A stretch of 64,000 nucleotides of DNA, taken from the NCBI GenBank assembly GCA_947632485.1, contig CANRPJ010000014.1, forward strand, positions 1 through 64,000. Reading direction: 5' to 3'. Shown in pieces: positions 26,261 through 33,794 of the stretch. Position numbers and translations under genes: made by a program. Source of the stretch: an uncultured Muribaculaceae bacterium. Lineage in GTDB: Bacteria > Bacteroidota > Bacteroidia > Bacteroidales > Muribaculaceae. The notes below the pieces were generated by a model, which saw nothing but the letters and a program-made list of their open reading frames with translations, had not been told where the DNA came from and made no database searches. How positions within the stretch are numbered: position 1 is the stretch's first letter; each line of letters starts with the position of its first letter.

Positions 26261-27004
26261 TCAGTTATGCTCCTGTTGGATAAAGTAGTCGGGGAAATCC
26301 AACGGCGCGTTGTTTATCAGATCTACCGCCTCATCGATCGAGAGGCAGCTGCCGATGCCTATCTCGCCTACGCGGGTGCGCCGCAGGGCGGTGAGATGGG
26401 CTCCGGTGCCTAAGGCCTGGCCGATATCGCGGGCCAGGGCGCGTATGTAGGTACCTTTGCTGCAGGCCACCCTAAGCTCCAGGCGGGGAGGCTCGAAGGA
26501 TACTATTTCGAGTTCGGTGATTACCAGAGGCTTCGGCTTGAGCTCCACCTCCGCTCCCTTGCGCGCGAGCTTATAGGCCCGCTTGCCGTCGATTTTCACG
26601 GCTGAGAAGATCGGCGGAGCCTGCATGATGCTGCCGCGGAAGCGGGGGAGAATGGCCTCCACAGCCTCAAGCGTCACGTGGTCATACGGATAAGTGGCAT
26701 CAATCTCAGTCTCCAGGTCGAAGCTCGGCGTAGTGGCTCCGAGCTGGAGCGTGGCCACATATTCTTTGGTGCCAGCCTGTAGCTCCTCGATGCGGCGCGT
26801 GGCCCGTCCGGTGCATACGATGAGCACCCCCGTGGCCAGCGGATCGAGCGTGCCGGCATGACCCACCTTGAAGCGCTTCAGATGCAGCCGGCGCTGAATA
26901 GCCCCGCGCAGACGCTTCACGGCATCAAACGAGGTCCAGCCCAGCGGCTTGTCGATGGCAAGCACTTCGCCTGAAATCAGGTCGAGATGACGCTCGCCGC
27001 TCAT
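26261..27004 (-). CDS. truB: tRNA pseudouridine-55 synthase TruB
   Basis: Makes pseudouridine 55 in the T-loop of tRNAs; 247 residues. The start is ATG 27004, which overlaps the uppP stop (ATGA); the longer frame upstream lies inside uppP and is not family-like. Catalytic Asp in G-H-A-G-T-L-D-P-L-A-T-G-V-L near residue 44; I-D-K-P-L-G-W-T-S-F-D at the N-terminus; R-A-L-A-R-D-I-G in the C-terminal part. Bacteroidetes commonly keep the order ftsX-DUF3098-uppP-truB-queA seen here. Confidence 0.96.
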   Translation of the reverse strand: MSGERHLDLISGEVLAIDKPLGWTSFDAVKRLRGAIQRRLHLKRFKVGHAGTLDPLATGVLIVCTGRATRRIEELQAGTKEYVATLQLGATTPSFDLETEIDATYPYDHVTLEAVEAILPRFRGSIMQAPPIFSAVKIDGKRAYKLARKGAEVELKPKPLVITELEIVSFEPPRLELRVACSKGTYIRALARDIGQALGTGAHLTALRRTRVGEIGIGSCLSIDEAVDLINNAPLDFPDYFIQQEHN

Positions 27005-27828
27005 TGCCAAAGCAAGCAGATTATGCCGATGAGCACGCAGTAGAGGGCGAACCACATGAGGCGCCCTTTCTTTACCAGCTCAATCATCCATTTGCAAGCG
27101 CAGCAGCCTACTATAAACGCCGCTACGAAACCTACTATCAGGGGCAGCGCGCCGATGCCGGTGGCGTCGGCAGCAGCTTCAGTCGAGGTCATTTCCTTGA
27201 TATCCAGCAAGGTCTCGCCAAGGATAGGCAGGATCACCATGAGGAAGGAGAAGGCTGCCACTTTATCGCGCTTATCGCCGATCATGATGCCGGTGGCTAT
27301 GGTGGTGCCGCTGCGGCTCAGACCCGGCAGCACCGCCACCGCCTGCGCGCAGCCGATTATGAAGGCGTCGCCCCAGGTTATGTCGCGGCCCTTCTGGGCG
27401 CTGATCAGGCGGCCGTTGCGCATGCCGCTGAAATGAGCGAAAGTAAGGAGAAGGGCAGTGATGCAGAGGCAGATGCCTACTACAGTGAGTCCGCCTCCGA
27501 AGAAATCTTCTACATACTCCTTGAAGCAAAGCCCCACGATGCCGACAGGAATGGCGGAAACCAGGAGCTTGAGCACATAGTAGAAATCGTAGTCGCGCCG
27601 CCAGGTGAAGAAGCTGCGGCAGAGGCCAGAGAACAGGGGCCAGAGAATCACGATTGTGCTGCATACGGTGGCGGCGTGTACAATCACGTCAAACTGCAGC
27701 ACCTTATCGCTGGGCAGGTCGATACCGAGAATCTCGCGGAAAATCTCCAGATGGCCGCTGCTGCTGATAGGCAGATATTCAGCCAGACCCTGTACTACGC
27801 CAAGAATCAGAGCGTCAAGCCATTCCAT
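27001..27828 (-). CDS. uppP: Undecaprenyl-diphosphatase UppP (BacA)
   Basis: Integral membrane phosphatase that recycles undecaprenyl pyrophosphate for cell-wall synthesis; its activity can give bacitracin tolerance. 275 residues with about eight hydrophobic segments. The two BacA motifs are present: G-L-A-E-Y-L-P-I-S-S-S-G-H-L near residue 15, and L-P-G-L-S-R-S-G-T-T near residue 165. It overlaps the DUF3098 gene by 14 bases at its start and truB by 4 at its end. Confidence 0.96.
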   Translation of the reverse strand: MEWLDALILGVVQGLAEYLPISSSGHLEIFREILGIDLPSDKVLQFDVIVHAATVCSTIVILWPLFSGLCRSFFTWRRDYDFYYVLKLLVSAIPVGIVGLCFKEYVEDFFGGGLTVVGICLCITALLLTFAHFSGMRNGRLISAQKGRDITWGDAFIIGCAQAVAVLPGLSRSGTTIATGIMIGDKRDKVAAFSFLMVILPILGETLLDIKEMTSTEAAADATGIGALPLIVGFVAAFIVGCCACKWMIELVKKGRLMWFALYCVLIGIICLLWQ

Positions 27829-28153
27829 TGCCGTCGGTTTTTTCGGTTTCAGTTTCGGTGCCGGCCTTTCTGCGGCGGCTACCGGGAGCCATTACGATTG
27901 CAAAGGCCATGAACAGGAAGCCCAGGAAAGCGAGCAGCGGGCCCACAACGATGCGGCGCGTGCTGAATATATCGGGGTTGAAGCCCCCCTCTACGCTGCT
28001 GCTCCCTCCGCACATGAGGAGGAATCCTATCACTATCAGGACGATACAGCCCCCCATGCAGAGGTAGTTGATGCGCCCGAAGGGCTGTTGGGCCGCGCTC
28101 TGGCGGCGGAGTTCAGGCGCTTCCTGCGCCACGGCGGGTTTCTTTATTGCCAT
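27815..28153 (-). CDS. DUF3098 membrane protein
   Basis: Small inner-membrane protein of 112 residues with two hydrophobic segments (Y-L-C-M-G-G-C-I-V-L-I-V-I-G-F near residue 30 and V-V-G-P-L-L-A-F-L-G-F near 70), separated by the family-typical loop with F-N-P-D-I-F-S-T-R-R. Basic N-terminus and a charged C-terminal tail. DUF3098 genes lie between ftsX and uppP in many Bacteroidetes, which suggests a role in division or wall synthesis; the function is unknown. Confidence 0.87.
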   Translation of the reverse strand: MAIKKPAVAQEAPELRRQSAAQQPFGRINYLCMGGCIVLIVIGFLLMCGGSSSVEGGFNPDIFSTRRIVVGPLLAFLGFLFMAFAIVMAPGSRRRKAGTETETEKTDGNGMA

Positions 28154-28183
28154 TGATTGAGGTTTGGTTTGCGGGCTCCGCGG

Positions 28184-29062
28184 TCAGCGGAAAAGCTCGT
28201 CGTAATCTTTTCTTAGATATTTGGTTGTAGCCAGGCAGGCTGCCAGCGCGCATATAATCGCGCCTGCCGCCACCAGGGCGCCGAACACTATGCATGCCGC
28301 CCCCCATGGAATGAAGGAGGCTATGTCGGGCAATCCGGCTCTGTCGGCTCCTGCAAGCGAGGCGGCAAGGATACCGGAGGCCAGAGCTCCCGCAAGCACC
28401 CCGCTGAGGAGGTTATTGTTTACGAAAGGCCTACGAATGAATCCGTTGGTGGCGCCTACAAGCTGCATCGTATGAATCGTGAAGCGGCGGGAATATATTG
28501 AGAGGTGCACCGTATTATTGATCAGCACGAAGCTGATTATCACCAGCACGAGGGCCACCGAGCCGAGAATCAGGGCGAGAGTGTGGAGATTAGAGTTCAT
28601 TGAGTCCACTATATCCGCGTCAGGCATCGCCACCGATTCCACCCCCGGCTGCTTTCCGGTTTCAGCCTGAATTTTCTTCAGTTGGGCCGAAGAGGTCCAT
28701 TCCGGCCGGAGGGTGAAGCTCACCTCGGGCGAGAGGATATTCACCCCGAAAAGCTGCTCCAGGTCTTCGCCGGTCTCCTCTTTCCAGTGTTTCATCGCCT
28801 CTTTGCTCGTCACTACGCGCACGCTCGCCGTGTAGGGGCGCTTACGCAACCATTCTGCCACGGCCTCCGTCTGCGCCTCGCTCACCGAATCGGTCATCAC
28901 CGCGTTGAGCTCGATGCGGCTGCGAAGTCTCCGCGTTTCGCGGTCGGCGCCGATAGCCGCCAGGGCTATTATACCTATTATAAGGAGTAGAAGGGTCACG
29001 CTCACCACTGTAGTAAGGTGGGCCGCCCAATATGATATCTTAGCTTCCTTTTGGGTCTTCAT
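28184..29062 (-). CDS. ftsX: Cell-division permease-like protein FtsX
   Basis: Membrane partner of the FtsE ATPase, passing a signal across the inner membrane to wall hydrolases during division; 292 residues. One N-terminal membrane helix, a periplasmic domain of about 130 residues, then three C-terminal helices, the FtsX topology. Family-like residues are M-Q-L-V-G-A-T-N-G-F-I-R-R-P-F and N-N-T-V-H-L-S-I-Y-S-R-R-F-T-I. It is first in the long minus-strand run and follows a promoter at 29098-29129. ftsE is not in the window. Confidence 0.93.
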   Translation of the reverse strand: MKTQKEAKISYWAAHLTTVVSVTLLLLIIGIIALAAIGADRETRRLRSRIELNAVMTDSVSEAQTEAVAEWLRKRPYTASVRVVTSKEAMKHWKEETGEDLEQLFGVNILSPEVSFTLRPEWTSSAQLKKIQAETGKQPGVESVAMPDADIVDSMNSNLHTLALILGSVALVLVIISFVLINNTVHLSIYSRRFTIHTMQLVGATNGFIRRPFVNNNLLSGVLAGALASGILAASLAGADRAGLPDIASFIPWGAACIVFGALVAAGAIICALAACLATTKYLRKDYDELFR

Positions 29063-29097
29063 TCTTTAAGCAGGCCTTTGCGTAGGCCCGAATCCTG

Positions 29098-29129
29098 CAA
29101 AGTTAATACTTTAGGACCCCCCTTGTCAA
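29098..29129 (-). promoter_or_regulatory. Promoter of the ftsX run
   Basis: On the minus strand TTG (29127-29129), a 21-base spacer, TAACTTTG (29098-29105). The -7 box lies 36 bases before ftsX. Confidence 0.65.
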
Positions 29130-29187
29130 GAGTCCGGAGCATTTTCTCCCCAAAATCAGCCGAATAGAGCCCGGAAGGGCAGGGATA

Positions 29188-29269
29188 TAAAAAAATTGAT
29201 TGTCGTCGCGACAACCAATCTCCCATTAACCTTAAAATCTAATACCATGAAAAACTCTGCACAAAGGTA
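29188..29269 (-). ncRNA. Candidate short transcript ending in an intrinsic terminator
   Basis: The minus strand has a TACCTTTG -7 box at 29262-29269 and, about 40 bases downstream, an 11-bp hairpin with one mismatch (29195-29219; core TTGTCG-TCG-CGACAA read on the plus strand) followed by a seven-U run. That is the layout of a ~65-70 nt small RNA. No minus-strand gene lies just upstream that would need this terminator. The -33 box is weak. Confidence 0.35.
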
Positions 29270-29372
29270 ATCATATTTTCTAAAACAATGTTGTAAAACA
29301 TATTTTTAGAGCTATGATTTATGATTTCTTAACATTTGGTAGCCCCGGATGTAGAATAGTTAACGCCGCAGG

Positions 29373-29401
29373 TTGTTTCACAAACTTTTTTACTAATTTT
29401 G
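29373..29401 (+). promoter_or_regulatory. Promoter of proC-murF/alr
   Basis: TTG (29373-29375), an 18-base spacer, TAATTTTG (29394-29401), 39 bases before proC ATG 29441. Confidence 0.65.
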
Positions 29402-29440
29402 CGCATTCAAAACAGCAGGTAAACAAACAACATACTAAAA

Positions 29441-30244
29441 ATGAGAACTACACATCATCATGAGCTTCCCAAGCTGAAGCTGGGTGTAATAGGTATGGGT
29501 CAGATGGGCACCGCTCTTGTCGATGGTCTTCTTCATGTAGGAGTGCCCCACAGCGATATAGGAGCATTCGACCTGGGCGACATTCATGAAAAGGCAGAGA
29601 AGCGAGGCATCATTCCCTTCTCTGAAGTAAAGGATATGGCTGAGTGGGCTGATGTCATATTTGTCGTAGTGAAGCCTGCCTATGTGAAATCCGCTCTTGA
29701 TCCAATTCTTGAGATTGTTAGGGAGAAGCCGGTGATATGCTGTGCAGCCGGTGTGGATTTCGACCAGGTTGAGGAGATCATGGGCTCGGATTCTCACCAT
29801 CTTACGGTGATGCCCTGCATTCCGGTATCTGTTGGCAAGGGCACCGTGCTGATGGAGACCAAACACACCCTTACCCGCGTGCAGTATCGCAATGTAAAGG
29901 AGATCCTCGATGCGCTCGGAGCTGCCGTCGAGGTGCCGAAAGCGGCATTTGAAGGCGCTTCGACCGTAACCGGTTGCGGACCCGCTTTCGTGGCAATGTA
30001 TATCGAGGCTATGGCCGATGCGGCTGTGCTTTGCGGAGTGCCCCGTCTGCTCGCCTATCAGCTGGTGAGCCAGACTGTGGCTGGCACCGCCGAGCTCCAG
30101 CTCGCCACAAAGGTTCACCCGGGTGTGATGAAAGATATGGTCTGCTCGCCTGCCGGCACTACTATCCGCGGCGTGCGCACGCTGGAGCGCAGCGGTTTCC
30201 GTGCCGCAGTGCTCAATGCTATCTCAGCTATCACGGGCGACTGA
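29441..30244 (+). CDS. proC: Pyrroline-5-carboxylate reductase
   Basis: Last step of proline synthesis: NAD(P)H reduction of pyrroline-5-carboxylate in the cytoplasm; 267 residues. Rossmann motif G-V-I-G-M-G-Q-M-G-T-A near residue 14; V-V-V-K-P; the ProC signature near the C-terminus with G-C-G-P-A-F-V-A, H-P-G-V-M-K-D-M-V-C-S-P-A-G-T-T-I and G-V-R-T-L-E. It stands 5 bases before murF-alr and shares its promoter, a pairing not obviously metabolic. Confidence 0.96.
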   Translation: MRTTHHHELPKLKLGVIGMGQMGTALVDGLLHVGVPHSDIGAFDLGDIHEKAEKRGIIPFSEVKDMAEWADVIFVVVKPAYVKSALDPILEIVREKPVICCAAGVDFDQVEEIMGSDSHHLTVMPCIPVSVGKGTVLMETKHTLTRVQYRNVKEILDALGAAVEVPKAAFEGASTVTGCGPAFVAMYIEAMADAAVLCGVPRLLAYQLVSQTVAGTAELQLATKVHPGVMKDMVCSPAGTTIRGVRTLERSGFRAAVLNAISAITGD

Positions 30245-30249
30245 TCCGC

Positions 30250-32703
30250 ATGGATTCAACCCTCCAGGAGATTGCACTGGCCATCGGGACTCAGGTTTCC
30301 GATGGCCAGATGTGCATATCCCGCCTTCTTACCGACTCCCGGTCGCCTTTCGCAGGAGCCGATACGCTTTTCTTCGCCCTGCACTCCGAGCGGGGCGACG
30401 GTCATCTGTATGTGGCCGACCTCTACGCCCGCGGCGTGAGGGCCTTCGTAGTGGAGCGTATTCCGCAAGACGCCGGTGCGTTGCCGGAGGCGAGGTGGCT
30501 TTTAGTGCCCTCGGTGGCCGATGCGTTGCTCGCCCTGGGTCGCTATGCCGCCGGCAAGATTGGCAGGAGGGTGGCAATCACCGGAAGCCGGGGAAAAACG
30601 ATTCTCAAGGAGTGGCTCTACGCCATGCTCTCTCCCGGAGGGGGAGTGACCGAAGAGGTGGCGAGAAGCCCGAGGAGCTATAATTCCCAGACCGGCGTGC
30701 CCCTCTCGCTCTGGGAGATGGCGCCGGCGCGTCTCGGCCTGATCGAGGCGGGAGTGTCGCGTCCCGGAGAGATGGAGCGCCTCAGAAGCTGCATCGAGCC
30801 TGATACGGCTATTTTTACAGGTATCGGCGCCGACCACGACGAAGGCTTCGGCTCGCGTGCGGAAAAAGCTGCCCAGAAAGCCCTTCTGGCAGGCGATTCG
30901 GTCAAAAAGATAATCTACCCGGCCGATGACCCTCTCATGGCGGAGGCCCTGAAAGAGCACAGGGGTGAGGCAGGGTTCATAGGGTGGTCGCGCAAGGATC
31001 CGGCTGCTGCCCTATATATAAAGGAGGAATCTATTAATCCCGATGCCTGGCGCATCGACTTCTGCTGGCAGGGTGATTGCGACTATGTGGAGGTCGATCC
31101 GCGCCTTGCTCCTTTGGCCGATACGCTCCTCTGCGGCCTCGCCTTCATGCTTTCGGAGGGATTCGCCGGCTCGCGGCTGCGCGATGCCTTCAGGCGTCTC
31201 AGGCCGGTAGCCTCGCGCCTCGACGTGGTGGAAGGGGTCAACGGCTGTTCGCTCGTGTGCGATTCCTTCCCCGCCGATCTCCCTTCGCTGCATACGGCCT
31301 TGGATTTCGTGTCCCGGCGCGTAAGCGGCAAGCGCGCCACGGTGCTGATTCTCGGTGGTCTGGCGTCCTCCGACTGGCCCGGAGCAGTGAGGCTCATGAG
31401 CGAGTGTGGGGTTACGCGGCTTATGTGCGTGGGGGCAGCTCCTGAAGGAACTCGTTTCCCATGTCCGGTCGAGGTCTATCCCGATATCGAAAGTCTTCTG
31501 GAAAGCCGCTCGCCGTCTGATTTCCAGGAAGAAACAATGCTGATCGAGGGTATAGCCGACGAGGATTTCCAGCGCCTGCTTGCCATGCTCGAGGCCAGAG
31601 CGCATGAAACGGTGCTTGAGGTGAATCTCGATGCCGTGGTGCGCAACTTCAACCATTTCAAGAGTTTCCTCCCTCCCTCCACCGGGCTGATAGCTATGGT
31701 GAAAGCCTCCGGCTACGGCGCGGGCAGCTTTGAGATAGCCCGCACGCTTCAGGAGCATCATGCCGCCTATCTTGCTGTGGCAGTAGTAGATGAAGGAGTG
31801 GAGCTGCGTCGCCGCGGCATCACCATGCCGATTATGGTGATGAATCCGAAGGTGGTAAACTATCGCCTGCTTTTCCGCTATCACCTTGAGCCGGAGATAT
31901 ATAGCTTCGATATGCTCTCCGATGTGGTCCGTGAGGCCGCGAAATGCGGGGTAGAGAACTATCCTATTCATATAAAGCTCGATACCGGAATGCACCGCAT
32001 GGGCTTCATCGGCGAGGAGATTCCCCGCCTGATCGAGGTTCTGAAAGGGCAGAAAGGAGTGAGGCCGGCAAGTGTGTTCAGCCATCTCGCCACCGCCGAC
32101 TGTCCCGACTTGGATTCCTACACGCTCAGGCAGCTCGAGAGCTTCGACAAATGGTCTGCCCTCATTCAAGAGCAGTGGCCCGGAAAGGTGCTTCGCCATG
32201 TGCTCAATTCCGCAGGTATCGTGCGTTTCCCCCAGTGGCACTACGACATGGCTCGCCTCGGCATCGGCCTCTATGGAGTAGAGACCCTCCCGCAGGCCGT
32301 AGAAGGGCGGCTGGAGCCTGTGTCGCGTCTGCGCACCGTGATCGTGGCTATCCGGGAATGGGAAGCCGGGGAAACCGTCGGCTACGGCCGCCGCGGGGTG
32401 CTCACGCGCCGCTCACGCATAGCCACAATCCCGATCGGTTACGCCGACGGCATGAACCGCCACTTCGGTTGCGGCGCGGTGAAAGTGCTTGTGGCGGGTA
32501 AGGAAGTTCCGACCGTAGGCAATATCTGCATGGACGCCTGCATGATAGATGTTACAGATGTTGACTGTCGTGTAGGCGATGCCGTAGTGATTTTTGGCCC
32601 CGAAGCCCCGATTCAGCGCCTTGCCGATGCCGCCGGCACGATCCCCTACGAGATTCTCACCTCCGTCTCTCCCCGCGTGAAGCGCGTCTACTACCGCGAA
32701 TAA
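30250..32703 (+). CDS. Bifunctional MurF ligase/alanine racemase
   Basis: Fusion of 817 residues. The N-terminal half (about 1-440) is UDP-N-acetylmuramoyl-tripeptide:D-Ala-D-Ala ligase MurF: P-loop I-T-G-S-R-G-K-T near residue 115 (Arg where Asn is common) and N-S-Q-T-G-V-P-L-S. The C-terminal half (about 455-817) is alanine racemase: PLP Lys in M-V-K-A-S-G-Y-G-A-G, V-G-Y-G-R-R-G, G-Y-A-D-G-M, and G-N-I-C-M-D-A-C-M. The fusion is common in Bacteroidetes and couples D-Ala supply to its use in peptidoglycan synthesis. ATG 30250 is chosen because it starts the MurF domain 5 bases after proC; the upstream open frame lies over proC. Confidence 0.93.
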   Translation: MDSTLQEIALAIGTQVSDGQMCISRLLTDSRSPFAGADTLFFALHSERGDGHLYVADLYARGVRAFVVERIPQDAGALPEARWLLVPSVADALLALGRYAAGKIGRRVAITGSRGKTILKEWLYAMLSPGGGVTEEVARSPRSYNSQTGVPLSLWEMAPARLGLIEAGVSRPGEMERLRSCIEPDTAIFTGIGADHDEGFGSRAEKAAQKALLAGDSVKKIIYPADDPLMAEALKEHRGEAGFIGWSRKDPAAALYIKEESINPDAWRIDFCWQGDCDYVEVDPRLAPLADTLLCGLAFMLSEGFAGSRLRDAFRRLRPVASRLDVVEGVNGCSLVCDSFPADLPSLHTALDFVSRRVSGKRATVLILGGLASSDWPGAVRLMSECGVTRLMCVGAAPEGTRFPCPVEVYPDIESLLESRSPSDFQEETMLIEGIADEDFQRLLAMLEARAHETVLEVNLDAVVRNFNHFKSFLPPSTGLIAMVKASGYGAGSFEIARTLQEHHAAYLAVAVVDEGVELRRRGITMPIMVMNPKVVNYRLLFRYHLEPEIYSFDMLSDVVREAAKCGVENYPIHIKLDTGMHRMGFIGEEIPRLIEVLKGQKGVRPASVFSHLATADCPDLDSYTLRQLESFDKWSALIQEQWPGKVLRHVLNSAGIVRFPQWHYDMARLGIGLYGVETLPQAVEGRLEPVSRLRTVIVAIREWEAGETVGYGRRGVLTRRSRIATIPIGYADGMNRHFGCGAVKVLVAGKEVPTVGNICMDACMIDVTDVDCRVGDAVVIFGPEAPIQRLADAAGTIPYEILTSVSPRVKRVYYRE

Positions 32704-32747
32704 TCCCCACTTCCGGTGAGTCCGTCGCTGCCGTAGGCTGTAGTTTT

Positions 32748-32813
32748 GTGATGCCGAAGGCATCATCAATGGTAAACCCCATGGTCGCGGCGATTTATCG
32801 ACGCACCGTGGGG
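32748..32813 (+). repeat. REP-like unit, left copy
   Basis: Begins GTGATGCCGAAGGCATCATC (a GATGCC/GGCATC hairpin), then a second imperfect palindrome with arms starting CCCCATGGTCGCG and ending CGCACCGTGGGG. Bases 32775-32810 recur identically in the copy at 33513-33573. Confidence 0.8.
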
Positions 32814-32835
32814 TTCCGGAGCAAGAAAAAATCCT

Positions 32836-32854
32836 GACCTCGCAAGAGGTCATC
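32836..32854. repeat. Left subterminal hairpin of the IS200-like element
   Basis: GACCTC-GCAA-GAGGTC followed by ATC. Its reverse complement matches the right hairpin at 33335-33353 at 18 of 19 bases. Subterminal hairpins are the recognition structures of Y1 transposases. Confidence 0.75.
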
Positions 32855-32892
32855 TACAACAAAAGCAGTACCTTTGAGCAAAGAAACCACCC

Positions 32893-33336
32893 ATGAGCAA
32901 AGTTAACTCCCTCCACCACATCGTTATAAACACAAAACACCGCCAGCCTACCCTCACGATGAATTACATCAAAAATATGTATCGGTTTATATGGAGCAGG
33001 ATTAACGCTCGTGGCAGCAAGCTGGTTAGGATAGGGGGAATCGAAAATCACATACACTTTCTTGTCGATCTCTCGTCCACCGACTCATTAGCCGAGCTCA
33101 TGAGAGACATTAAGCAGCTGAGTTCCAAATGGGCGAAAGAGTCAGGGTTGTTTCCTCAATTTCAGGGTTGGGGAAGGGAATACTTCGCTTTCTCCGTAGG
33201 ATTCAGAGAAAAAGAAATCGTGATAGAATATATCAAAAACCAGATTACACATCACAAAGGTCTTACCTATGAGGAAGAGATGAAGCGAATCACTATTGAC
33301 GAGGGTATCGACTTAGAGGATCGTATGTTTACCTGA
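32893..33336 (+). CDS. tnpA: IS200/IS605-family transposase (TnpA, Y1 HUH)
   Basis: Single-domain HUH endonuclease of 147 residues that would cut and join single-stranded DNA at subterminal hairpins. The HUH pair is in E-N-H-I-H-F-L-V-D near residue 53, and the likely catalytic Tyr is in I-E-Y-I-K-N-Q near residue 115, followed by H-H-K-G. The N-terminus (S-L-H-H-I-V-I-N-T-K-H-R) and the segment F-A-F-S-V-G-F-R-E are typical. No stop or frameshift, so it could be active. No tnpB follows. Confidence 0.88.
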   Translation: MSKVNSLHHIVINTKHRQPTLTMNYIKNMYRFIWSRINARGSKLVRIGGIENHIHFLVDLSSTDSLAELMRDIKQLSSKWAKESGLFPQFQGWGREYFAFSVGFREKEIVIEYIKNQITHHKGLTYEEEMKRITIDEGIDLEDRMFT

Positions 33337-33353
33337 TGACCTCTTACGAGGTC
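33335..33353. repeat. Right subterminal hairpin of the IS200-like element
   Basis: GATGACCTC-TTAC-GAGGTC, overlapping the TGA of the transposase gene. Inverted copy of the left hairpin. Confidence 0.75.
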
Positions 33354-33376
33354 AATTAAAACCTTATCTCCACCTT

Positions 33377-33416
33377 CCCCACGCTCGCGGCCTTCGCCGC
33401 GACCATGGGGCTTACC
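33377..33416 (-). repeat. REP-like unit, inverted middle copy
   Basis: CCGCGACCATGGGGCTTACC (33397-33416) is the reverse complement of 32771-32790 with one mismatch. It is part of a hairpin with arms CGCGGC and GCCGCG around TTCG. Confidence 0.7.
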
Positions 33417-33512
33417 ACAGATGCTGCCTACGGCAGCAAAAACTGTACATACGATTTTGCGTCGATTAACGCCAAACAACTTTCCAACCAATTTCCGATG
33501 ATACTGAAAGGC

Positions 33513-33573
33513 GTGATGCCGAAGGTATCATCAAAACCCCATGGTCGCGGCGATTTATCGACGCACCGTGAGG
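33513..33573 (+). repeat. REP-like unit, right copy
   Basis: Direct repeat of 32748-32813 with one base change in the first hairpin (breaking one pair), a short deletion before the second, and an almost identical second palindrome. It ends 10 bases from the xseB stop and may act as its terminator. Confidence 0.8.
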
Positions 33574-33582
33574 TATTCTGGG

Positions 33583-33783
33583 TCAGTCGAGCTCTTCGAG
33601 GCAGCGCTTGAGCTCTTCATCGGTATGCAGGAGCTTCTCTTTGCAGATCTTGAGGAGCTGTAGGGCGCGGCTTGTATAGCTCGCCAGGCGGTCGATATCG
33701 CATTCGGGACTCTGCATTTTAGCTATGATCTGCTCCAGCTCGCCTACGGCCTGGGAATAAGTAAGTTCGTTTTGCTCTTCCAT
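33583..33783 (-). CDS. xseB: Exodeoxyribonuclease VII small subunit
   Basis: Small subunit of the single-strand-specific exonuclease VII, 66 residues, within the family's usual range of about 60-80. Typical helical-hairpin sequence: L-T-Y-S-Q-A-V-G-E-L-E-Q-I-I near the start, then the conserved C-D-I-D-R-L, and a long acidic second helix (L-L-K-I-C-K-E-K-L). It lies 11 bases behind xseA, and a REP unit begins 10 bases after its stop. Confidence 0.93.
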   Translation of the reverse strand: MEEQNELTYSQAVGELEQIIAKMQSPECDIDRLASYTSRALQLLKICKEKLLHTDEELKRCLEELD

Positions 33784-33794
33784 TTTATTGAGGG

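Larger units (their letters stand above)
29063..29440. other. Divergent intergenic region between ftsX and proC
   Basis: 378 bases between divergent genes. It holds the ftsX promoter, a minus-strand terminator-like hairpin with a U-run and a possible promoter for it, the proC promoter, and a plus-strand short frame at 29248-29271 (M-K-N-S-A-Q-R, stop) after a typical Bacteroidetes-like UTR. The last may be a leader peptide or the start of a lost gene. Confidence 0.6.
32727..33573 (+). mobile_element. IS200-like transposase gene in a REP/hairpin cluster
   Basis: The element sits between the convergent murF-alr and xseB genes. It contains a 19-base hairpin at each side of the transposase gene (32836-32854 and 33335-33353, inverted copies of each other with one mismatch) and further out three REP-like palindromes (32748-32813, 33377-33416 inverted, 33513-33573 direct), plus an inverted G-C-T-G-C-C-rich pair (near 32729 and 33424). 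Outer limits are estimated from these repeats. Confidence 0.7.

Noticed and set aside
29974..30249. In-frame N-terminal extension of murF-alr across proC
   Set aside because: It lies wholly within proC in another frame, and the MurF domain begins normally at ATG 30250.
33405..33611. 68-codon frame after the IS200-like transposase
   Set aside because: It is made mostly of REP repeats and overlaps the xseB end; no tnpB or other protein likeness.
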